From: Pseudomonadota bacterium
Lineage (GTDB): Bacteria; Pseudomonadota; Alphaproteobacteria; Acetobacterales; Acetobacteraceae
DNA: 11,975 nucleotides
Assembly (NCBI GenBank): GCA_021826485.1
Contig: JAKAZX010000081.1
Coordinates: 1 to 11,975, forward strand
Direction: 5' to 3'
The notes below the pieces were generated by a model. The model was given only the letters and a program-made list of their open reading frames with translations, did no database searches and was not told the origin of the DNA. This document shows, piece after piece, positions 7,308 to 11,975 of the stretch; the first letter of the stretch is position 1; each line of letters opens with the position of its first letter. The position numbers were made by a program, and so were the translations under genes.

Positions 7308-8390
7308 CTAGCCGGCGCCGTCCACCGGTACCAGATGCGCGAGAAACATCTCCGCGCAGGCGCGCCAGGAATAAGCTTCGGCATGGGCGCGGCAGGCGGT
7401 GCGGTCGGCCTTGAGTGCCGCCAGCGCGGCCTGCCGCAGATCGGCATCGACCGCGCCGACCGCTGGAGCCGCCGCGCCGATGATGTCGCGCGGGCCGGTC
7501 ACCGGGAAGGCCGCGACCGGTGTGCCGCAGGCGAGCGCTTCCAGCAGCACCAGGCCGAACGTGTCGGTCAGGCTCGGGAACACGAACACGTCCGCCCCGG
7601 CATAGGCGCGTGCGAGTGCCGCCCCGAAGCGCGCGCCGGTGAAGCGGACCGCCGGATAGTCGCGCCGCAGTTCGGCAAGTTGTGGCCCGTCGCCGACCAC
7701 GACCTTCGCGCCCGGCAGATCGAGGTCGAGGAACGCGCGCAGGTTCTTCTCCACCGCGATGCGGCCGACATACAGGAACACCGGCCGCGGCAGCCCCCAG
7801 TCCTCCCGCGGGGACGGGCGGAACAGCGCCAGATCGACGCCGCGCGTCCACGGGCGGATATTGGCGAAGCCGCGCCCCGCCAGGTCCGCGCGCAGGCTTT
7901 CGGTCGCCGCCATCACACCGGCGCCGGAATTGTGGAAGCGCCGCAGCCAGGCATAGGCGAGCGACGGCGGCAGGCCGGTGCGGGCCTGGAGATATTCGGG
8001 GAACTTGGTGTGGAAGGAGGTGGTGAAGGCCACCCCCCGCCGCCGCGCCCAGGCGCGCGCCGCCGCCCCCAGCGGCCCTTCGGTCGCGATGTGCAGGCGG
8101 TCCGGCGCGAAGGCCTCGATCATGCGCGTGAGCGCCCGGCGCGGCAGCACGGCGAGGCGGATGTCCGGATAGGTCGGCAGCGGCACGGTGCGGAACCGGT
8201 CCGGCCCGATCACCTCGACCGCATGGCCCATCGCGGCAAGCTCGGCGGCAACGGTCGCCAGCGTGCGCACGACGCCGTTCACCTGCGGGCGCCAGGCATC
8301 GGAGACGATCAGGATGCGCCGCCCCGCGGCGGTGCCGGCCCGCGCGGTGCCGAGCGGGGCCTCAGGCAGCTTGCGGCACCGCCGCACCAC
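7308..8390 (-). CDS. GT4-family glycosyltransferase, probable glycolipid synthase (Agt-like)
   Basis: A GT-B fold glycosyltransferase of family GT4. The N-domain begins RILIVSDAWRPQVNGVVRTL, typical of the MgtA/Agt group, and FHTKFPEYLQAR follows. The C-domain has FLYVGRIAVEKNL, with the donor-phosphate Arg and Lys, and the E-x7-E-type motif in FPSLTDTFGLVLLEAL. Its first acid is Asp (Asp276, Glu284 when counted from GTG 8390). The start is uncertain: ATG 8456 would overlap the preceding gene by 95 bases and give an unlikely N-terminus, while GTG 8390 or 8387 gives about 360 residues with a 26-29 base overlap. No Shine-Dalgarno decides. The upstream co-directional gene is a PlcP/LpxH-like phosphoesterase. 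In rhizobia and marine bacteria that pairing makes glycosyl-diacylglycerols replacing phospholipids under phosphate limitation. The acceptor and sugar here are inference; phosphatidylinositol mannosyl-type activity is an alternative. Confidence 0.8.
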   Translation of the reverse strand: MVRRCRKLPEAPLGTARAGTAAGRRILIVSDAWRPQVNGVVRTLATVAAELAAMGHAVEVIGPDRFRTVPLPTYPDIRLAVLPRRALTRMIEAFAPDRLHIATEGPLGAAARAWARRRGVAFTTSFHTKFPEYLQARTGLPPSLAYAWLRRFHNSGAGVMAATESLRADLAGRGFANIRPWTRGVDLALFRPSPREDWGLPRPVFLYVGRIAVEKNLRAFLDLDLPGAKVVVGDGPQLAELRRDYPAVRFTGARFGAALARAYAGADVFVFPSLTDTFGLVLLEALACGTPVAAFPVTGPRDIIGAAAPAVGAVDADLRQAALAALKADRTACRAHAEAYSWRACAEMFLAHLVPVDGAG

Positions 8391-9183
8391 GTGGCGCGGC
8401 GAAGGAGAAGCGGTTGATCGCCGCCCAGTCCAGCAGCTCCAGCCGCCCGTCGGCATGCTCGACCAGGGCGGTGCAGCTTTCCACCCAGTCGCCGTCGTTG
8501 ATGTAGAGCACGCCGTTGACGTCGCGCATCTCGGCCTGGTGGATATGGCCGCACACCACGCCGTCGAAGCCGCGCCGCCGCGCTTCCCCGGCCAGGGCGG
8601 TTTCGAACCGGTCGATCGCCTTGACCGCTTCCTTGACCTGCCGCTTCAGCCAGGCCGACAGCGACCAGTACGGATAGCCGAGCCGGCGGCGCACCGCATT
8701 GAACCAGGTGTTGAAGCGCAGCGCCGTGCTGTAGGCCCAGTCGCCCAGCACGGCGAGGAATTTGGCGTAGCGCACCACGCTGTCGAACTCGTCGCCGTGG
8801 ATCACCAGCAGGCGGCGGTTGTCGGCGGTGACGTGCACCGCCTCGGGGCGCAGGCGGATACCGGCGATCTCCAGCCCCATCGGCAGCCAGGCGCGGAACA
8901 TCTCGTCATGGTTGCCGGGGATGTAGGTGACCTCGGTGCCGGTGCGGGCGTGGCGCAGGATCAGCCGCAGCACCTCGTCACAGGCCTCGTCCCAGTACCA
9001 GGATTTGCGCAGCCGCCAGCCGTCGATGATGTCGCCGACCAGGAACAGCCGGTCGCAGGAAACCCGGTGCAGGAAGTCGATCAGGAAATCGCTGCGGCAG
9101 CCGCGGGTGCCCAGATGCACGTCGGAGATGAACACCGTGCGGTAACGTGCGGCCAGCGCGGCGGAGGGGGCGGCGTGCTTCAT
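8362..9183 (-). CDS. Metallophosphoesterase, PlcP-like (LpxH/UDP-2,3-diacylglucosamine diphosphatase superfamily)
   Basis: A calcineurin-type metallophosphoesterase of 273 residues with the full set of metal ligands: ISDVHLG (Asp21, His23), GDIIDGW (Asp51), GNHDE (Asn91, His92), IHGDEFD (His129), and GHIH (His213, His215). True LpxH is about 240 residues. The longer form with WRLRKSWYW (56-64), LGDWAY and YWSLSAW.K.KV-like spacing, then NDGDWVESCTALVEH near the end, matches as I remember it the rhizobial and roseobacterial PlcP. PlcP is a phospholipase C-like enzyme that cleaves phospholipids to diacylglycerol under phosphate starvation. Automatic pipelines usually label this group 'UDP-2,3-diacylglucosamine diphosphatase'. 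The next gene on the strand is a GT4 glycosyltransferase, which supports PlcP over LpxH. The start ATG 9183 is chosen; a GTG at 9198 is in frame. Neither has a clear Shine-Dalgarno. Confidence 0.82.
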   Translation of the reverse strand: MKHAAPSAALAARYRTVFISDVHLGTRGCRSDFLIDFLHRVSCDRLFLVGDIIDGWRLRKSWYWDEACDEVLRLILRHARTGTEVTYIPGNHDEMFRAWLPMGLEIAGIRLRPEAVHVTADNRRLLVIHGDEFDSVVRYAKFLAVLGDWAYSTALRFNTWFNAVRRRLGYPYWSLSAWLKRQVKEAVKAIDRFETALAGEARRRGFDGVVCGHIHQAEMRDVNGVLYINDGDWVESCTALVEHADGRLELLDWAAINRFSFAAPRGAAVPQAA

Positions 9184-9267
9184 CGGCGGGCACAGCACAT
9201 ACGGAAGTTTCGGAATCGCGCGCGTGAAGTTTGCATGACCTCACGCTATTCTCCCGCGCGGCGACAA

Positions 9268-9273
9268 TATAAT
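9268..9273 (+). promoter_or_regulatory. Candidate -10 element (TATAAT) for the lipid kinase gene
   Basis: A perfect TATAAT lies in an AT-rich island (CAATATAATCGAAATG) within otherwise GC-rich DNA, in the divergent spacer 9184-9304. A transcript starting about 7 bases later (about 9280) would have a leader of roughly 25 bases before ATG 9305. No good -35 box lies 16-18 bases upstream, so an activator may be needed, or the element may be chance. The ATG at 9278 sits too close to this element to be used from such a transcript. Confidence 0.4.
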
Positions 9274-9304
9274 CGAAATGCCGCAGCACGGTCATCTAAA
9301 CGAC

Positions 9305-10264
9305 ATGAGCGACAGCGACACTTTCCGACTTGCCCATGTGGAGTCGCGACGCCATGCCCCGGCTGCGTCATCGCGCCAGCGCGCGGCCCGCATGCTGATC
9401 GTCTTCAACCCCACCGCGGGCCGGCGGCGGGCGGCGCGGCTGTGGCGGGTGCTGGACGTGCTGTCGGCCAGCGGCATGCGGCTGGAACTGGCGGAAACCC
9501 GCCACGCCGGCCACGCCGTGCAGTTGGCGCGGGAGGCGGTGGGCGCCGGGGCCGACCTGGTGGTGGCGGCGGGCGGGGACGGGACCATCGCCGAAGTTGC
9601 GAACGGCCTGAACGGCTCGGGCTGCCGGCTGGGCGTGATCCCGCTGGGGACCGCCAACGTGATGGCGCATGAACTCGCCCTGCCGTTCCTGCCGCGGGAG
9701 GTGGCGGCCGCCCTGGCCTTCGGCCGCACCCGCACGATCCGCCCGGGCGTCGTCCACGGCGCGGACGGGGCGCGGGTGTTCGTGCAGATGCTGGGCGCCG
9801 GGTTCGATGCGCAGGTGGTGCAGCGGCTCGATCTCGGGCTGAAGCGGGCGATCGGCCGCGCCGCCTATGTCGCGCAGTCCCTGCGGGAGGCCGCGCGCTA
9901 CCCGTTCCGGCCGATCCGGGTCAGCGTGGACGGCCGCGCCTGCGAGGCCGGCAGCGTGATCGTCAGCAAGGGCCGGCTGTATGGCGGGCGGTATCTGCTC
10001 GCCCCCGGCGCCAGCCCGGCCGATGACGGCTTCACAGTGGCGCTGTTCGAGCGGGCGGGGCCGTTCGCGGCGCTGCTTTATGGCGCGGCGCTGCCGCTCG
10101 ATCTGCTGCCGCGGATGCCGGGGCTGCGGCTGCTGCGGGCAGCCGAGGTGGCGATCGAAACCCCCGGCGTGCCGGCGCAGACCGATGGCGATGCGGCCGG
10201 CGCCGGGCCGCTGCTGGTACGCGACGCGCCGGCGCCGATCCGCGTCGTGGTGGGCACGCCGTAG
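9305..10264 (+). CDS. Diacylglycerol kinase-family lipid kinase (DAGKc/YegS type)
   Basis: A soluble or membrane-peripheral lipid kinase of the DagK/YegS/BmrU family, which phosphorylates lipid alcohols such as diacylglycerol with ATP. The catalytic domain holds FNPTAGRRR (34-42), the nucleotide-binding GGDGT (90-94, VVAAGGDGTIAEVANGL) and IPLGTANVMAHEL (112-124). The C-terminal beta domain has the GAGFDAQVV segment and ends QTDGDAAGAGPLLV..APAPIRVVV, the usual terminal motif in which the family reads 'DGE'. It has 319 residues from ATG 9305. ATG 9278 and ATG 9392 (just before LIVFNPTAG) are alternatives, and none has a clear Shine-Dalgarno. It is divergent from the PlcP-like gene, separated by 121 bases. 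If the latter releases diacylglycerol, this enzyme could return it to phosphatidate. The lipid substrate is not proven by sequence; sphingoid or other lipid kinases share this domain. Confidence 0.85.
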   Translation: MSDSDTFRLAHVESRRHAPAASSRQRAARMLIVFNPTAGRRRAARLWRVLDVLSASGMRLELAETRHAGHAVQLAREAVGAGADLVVAAGGDGTIAEVANGLNGSGCRLGVIPLGTANVMAHELALPFLPREVAAALAFGRTRTIRPGVVHGADGARVFVQMLGAGFDAQVVQRLDLGLKRAIGRAAYVAQSLREAARYPFRPIRVSVDGRACEAGSVIVSKGRLYGGRYLLAPGASPADDGFTVALFERAGPFAALLYGAALPLDLLPRMPGLRLLRAAEVAIETPGVPAQTDGDAAGAGPLLVRDAPAPIRVVVGTP

Positions 10265-10268
10265 GCGG

Positions 10269-11192
10269 CTACGCCGCGGCGGGGGCGGCTTCGGCGGCGG
10301 GGGCGGCGGGCGGCGCCTCGACGGTGACGCTCACGTCCACCGTCATGCCGGCGAAATCGCCGCTGCCGCCGATGAAGCCGCCGGCGACCGGCACTGCCTG
10401 TTCCGGGGTGCGCGCCGCGCAGACCCGGATCAGGTTGCGCCCGGCGACCAGCCCGTTGGTGGGATCGAACTCCACCCAGCCTGCGCCGGGCAGGTAGACC
10501 GCGCACCAGGCATGGGTGGCGCCGCCGCCGACCGTCGCATCGGTGCTCGTCTCGTCGTACAGGTAGCCGCTGACGAACCGGGCGGCGAGGCCGAGGGCGC
10601 GGGCTGCCTCCATCATCAGCAGGGCGAAGTCGCGGCAGGCGCCGCGCTTGCTGGCGAGCGTGACCGTCGGGGCGTTGGTGCCCTCGATGTCCCGCGCCTC
10701 GTAGGTGAAGTCCGCCTTGATCGCGGCGGTGATGGCCGACAGCAGGTCCATCGTGCGCGCCGGGCGGGTGCGCGGCAGGAACCGGCGCACCCAGGCGTCC
10801 ACCTCCCGGTGCGGGTCGGCGTGCTGGCGTTCCATCATGCGCGCGACGTCGGGAAATTCCTCGGGCGCGTAGCTGAACGGGTAGGTCTCCGCGATCGGGT
10901 CGATCGCCTCGCGCGGCAGTTCGGGCGTGGCCGGATAATGGTCGAGGTCCAGCGTCGAGACGATGTCGAGCGTGTCGCTGCGGGCCTCCGGCCATTCCAC
11001 GATACAGACGGAATTGCCGTACACGTCATGTGCCCAGCGCGTCGCCTCCGCCGCCGGGGTCAGCCCGAGGGTGGCGCCGCGCAGCCGCAGGTCGTGGCTG
11101 TCGCGCGGCCGCAGCATCAGCCGGTGCGGCGTGAAGCGCACCGGCCGTGCATAGCGATAGCTGGTCCGATGGCGGACGTGAACGTGCGGCAC
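10269..11192 (-). CDS. Bacterial transglutaminase-like cysteine protease family protein
   Basis: A 307-residue protein with the bacterial transglutaminase N-terminal beta domain (HVRHRTSYRYARPVRFTPHRLMLRPR, about 5-30) followed by a transglutaminase-like core. The catalytic triad fits Cys186 (KRGACRDFALLMMEAARALG), His227 (ATHAWCAVYLPGAGW) and Asp243 (EFDPTNG). After WVEFDPTNGL come the usual strand NLIRV and the VPVAGGFIGG segment. An Ala/Pro-rich tail (about 292-307) ends the protein. Members are predicted cytoplasmic peptidases or amidases; most have no known substrate. There is no signal peptide. The start is GTG 11192, which fits family N-termini starting at the H.T.Y.Y strand. A 25-residue hydrophobic ORF ends 4 bases upstream, so the two may be translated together. 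The stop faces the lipid kinase stop across 4 bases. Confidence 0.88.
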   Translation of the reverse strand: MPHVHVRHRTSYRYARPVRFTPHRLMLRPRDSHDLRLRGATLGLTPAAEATRWAHDVYGNSVCIVEWPEARSDTLDIVSTLDLDHYPATPELPREAIDPIAETYPFSYAPEEFPDVARMMERQHADPHREVDAWVRRFLPRTRPARTMDLLSAITAAIKADFTYEARDIEGTNAPTVTLASKRGACRDFALLMMEAARALGLAARFVSGYLYDETSTDATVGGGATHAWCAVYLPGAGWVEFDPTNGLVAGRNLIRVCAARTPEQAVPVAGGFIGGSGDFAGMTVDVSVTVEAPPAAPAAEAAPAAA

Positions 11193-11196
11193 CGGG

Positions 11197-11274
11197 TCAG
11201 ATCACGTGGAACAGATAGAGCAGGATGATGACCGGGATCGGAATCCCGAGCAGCCAGAGCAGGATGCCGCGCAT
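11197..11274 (-). CDS. Small hydrophobic ORF, predicted single-span membrane peptide (25 residues)
   Basis: A 25-codon ORF reads MRGILLWLLGIPIPVIILLYLFHVI. It is almost entirely hydrophobic with one N-terminal Arg, so it would form one membrane helix with a GIPIP kink in the middle and its N-terminus probably inside. The start ATG 11274 has GGAG 10 bases upstream (11285-11288), a workable if long spacing. The stop is 4 bases from the GTG start of the transglutaminase gene, an arrangement typical of coupled genes. I have the impression that similar tiny GIPIP peptides occur elsewhere in alphaproteobacteria, but cannot confirm it here. Support for coding is the hydrophobic pattern, the start signal and the position; no domain is known to me and I assign no function. 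It is in the same frame as a longer open stretch that overlaps COQ9 antisense-free coding, which I do not consider real. Confidence 0.55.
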   Translation of the reverse strand: MRGILLWLLGIPIPVIILLYLFHVI

Positions 11275-11284
11275 GGCGCAGAAA

Positions 11285-11308
11285 CTCCGCAGGGGTGAAA
11301 CGGCGGAG
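11285..11308 (-). promoter_or_regulatory. Inverted repeat covering the Shine-Dalgarno of the small ORF
   Basis: CTCCGC (11285-11290) and GCGGAG (11303-11308) are perfect complements with a 12-base loop. On the minus-strand transcript the downstream arm, GCGGAG, contains the GGAG that would serve as ribosome binding site for ATG 11274. If the stem forms, it would hide that site. A 6-base stem in GC-rich DNA is weak evidence, and regulation is only a possibility. Confidence 0.3.
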
Positions 11309-11311
11309 CAG

Positions 11312-11339
11312 GCAACGCCTCCCGCCCGGCGGCGGTTGC
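11312..11339 (-). terminator. Possible hairpin just after the COQ9 stop
   Basis: GCAACGCC (11312-11319) can pair with GGC-G-GTTGC (ending 11339) as 5 plus 3 base pairs with one bulged G. It lies immediately downstream of the COQ9 stop (11342-11344) on the minus strand. No T-tract follows, so it is not a standard intrinsic terminator. It may be an RNA-stability or attenuating hairpin between COQ9 and the small ORF, or chance in GC-rich DNA. Confidence 0.25.
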
Positions 11340-11341
11340 GC

Positions 11342-11974
11342 TCACGCCGCCGTGCGCCAGGCACCGAGCCGTGCGCAGCCCTGTTCGACCCGCCGGCGCA
11401 GCCGCCCGATCCGTGCCACCCCCGCGAGCCGCCGATCGAGAAAGGCGAGCGTCGCCGCGTCATCCTCGCCCATGTCGCGCAGCCAATAGAGCAGCGTCGC
11501 GCCATACACGCCTGCCAGCGTCGCCCGCTTGGTGTACCAGGAGAAGTCGGCGGCGCGGTCGCCGGCCGCATGCCAGATGGCATCGACGGTGCGCGCCGTG
11601 CAGCGCGCGGCGGTCGCGGCGTGGCGCGGCAGGGACAGCACCGCCAGGGCGCGGCGCACCGCCTCCCGGTGCGGGCGGAGCAGGTCCAGCCGCCCCGCGA
11701 TCAGACTGCGCACCCGCGCCGCCAGCCGCTGGCCGGCGAACTCCGCCGTCCCGGCCGCCGCCGCCGCCATGCGCCGGTCGGTCAGGTCGATGAACGCCTC
11801 GACGAGGTCGGCGGGACCGCCGGGAAACAGCAGCTCGGCATCCTCCGGTTCGCCGCCGAGATCGGCGATGGCGCCGCGCAGCGCCCGCTTGGTCCAACCC
11901 TCCGCGGGCACCCGCAGCAGCAGGGCGTCGACGACGGCGTCGCGCTCGGCGGAGCGTTCGGGCGGGGCGATCAT
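11342..11974 (-). CDS. COQ9 family protein (ubiquinone biosynthesis accessory)
   Basis: A 210-residue COQ9-family protein. In mitochondria COQ9 binds lipids and delivers quinone precursors to the hydroxylase COQ7; the alphaproteobacterial members are assumed to help ubiquinone synthesis. The diagnostic block is FSWYTKRATLAGVYGATLLYWLRD (144-167), which matches the conserved 'WYTKR..L..VY..T.LYWL.D' of the family. The N-terminal helices (LLLRVPAEGWTKRALRGAIADLG, 18-40, and FPGGPADLVEAFIDLTDRRM, 50-69) have the TetR-like character known for COQ9. The start is ATG 11974, one base from the window edge, so its ribosome binding site is not visible. In many alphaproteobacteria this gene is transcribed divergently from rpsU, which may therefore lie just beyond the right end. 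A 67-base gap with two small inverted repeats separates it from the next gene on the strand. Confidence 0.9.
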   Translation of the reverse strand: MIAPPERSAERDAVVDALLLRVPAEGWTKRALRGAIADLGGEPEDAELLFPGGPADLVEAFIDLTDRRMAAAAAGTAEFAGQRLAARVRSLIAGRLDLLRPHREAVRRALAVLSLPRHAATAARCTARTVDAIWHAAGDRAADFSWYTKRATLAGVYGATLLYWLRDMGEDDAATLAFLDRRLAGVARIGRLRRRVEQGCARLGAWRTAA

Positions 11975-11975
11975 G

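Noticed and set aside
7302..7330. Terminator between secF and the glycosyltransferase
   Set aside because: GC-rich complementarity around the two stops (for example GCCGGC) exists, but no stable stem followed by a T-tract is seen in either direction.
4340..7414. Very long open frames over secD-secF on both strands (up to 1024 codons plus, 862 minus)
   Set aside because: Their translations are Arg/Ala/Gly- or His/Asp/Gln-rich low-complexity strings without any family motif. They are the expected shadows of GC-rich coding DNA; the secD and secF frames carry all signature motifs.
9278..9304. ATG 9278 as start of the lipid kinase
   Set aside because: It lies only 4 bases after a perfect TATAAT, has no Shine-Dalgarno, and adds residues outside the kinase domain. 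ATG 9305 is preferred, though not proven.
9981..11228. 415-codon plus-strand frame opposite the transglutaminase gene
   Set aside because: It is a composition artefact: no motif, and it runs antisense to a gene with an intact Cys-His-Asp triad.
1..11975. CRISPR array, tRNA, rRNA, transposase or phage genes
   Set aside because: I looked for direct repeats with regular spacers, tRNA-like arms, and transposase or integrase motifs and found none; the window is filled almost completely by the listed genes.

Overview
The window is very GC-rich (codon third positions almost all G or C) and densely packed, with no rRNA, tRNA, insertion sequence, phage gene or CRISPR array that I can see. A COQ9-family gene (known from alphaproteobacteria and mitochondria), a Caulobacter-XylB-like sugar dehydrogenase and a PlcP/Agt-type lipid pair point to an alphaproteobacterium. 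The base composition and the Uma2 subfamily suggest Rhodospirillales, perhaps Acetobacteraceae; that placement is inference from composition and remembered family resemblance.

Layout, left to right. (1) 1-1186, plus strand: the 3' end of guanylate kinase, overlapping by 4 bases (GTGA) a protein-L-isoaspartate methyltransferase-like gene. (2) 1192-3060: an SDR sugar dehydrogenase (minus) divergent from a two-SIS-domain sugar-phosphate protein of the NagB-II/GlmS-C type (plus). (3) 3071-4632: a Uma2-family protein (plus) converging on, and overlapping by 25 bases, a Gfo/Idh/MocA oxidoreductase (minus) that resembles the UDP-GlcNAc 3-dehydrogenases of lipid A gene clusters. (4) 4761-7304, plus strand: secD and secF, the Sec translocon accessory pair, with no yajC next to them. 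(5) 7308-10264: an envelope-lipid block made of a GT4 glycosyltransferase and a PlcP/LpxH-like metallophosphoesterase (both minus, overlapping), divergent from a diacylglycerol-kinase-family lipid kinase (plus). (6) 10269-11974, minus strand: COQ9, then a 25-residue hydrophobic ORF, then a bacterial transglutaminase-like protein, in that transcription order.

Most of the window is housekeeping: nucleotide metabolism, protein repair, protein export, ubiquinone synthesis and envelope lipids. The most coherent functional unit is block 5. A phospholipase-C-like PlcP could release diacylglycerol from phospholipid, the neighbouring GT4 enzyme could glycosylate it, and the divergent lipid kinase could return it to phosphatidate. 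That reading follows the known PlcP-Agt lipid-remodelling pathway; the kinase as third member is my inference. I did not find a clearly novel system. The best candidates for a second look are this three-gene lipid block, the 25-residue membrane ORF 4 bases ahead of the transglutaminase gene, and the GnnA-like oxidoreductase.
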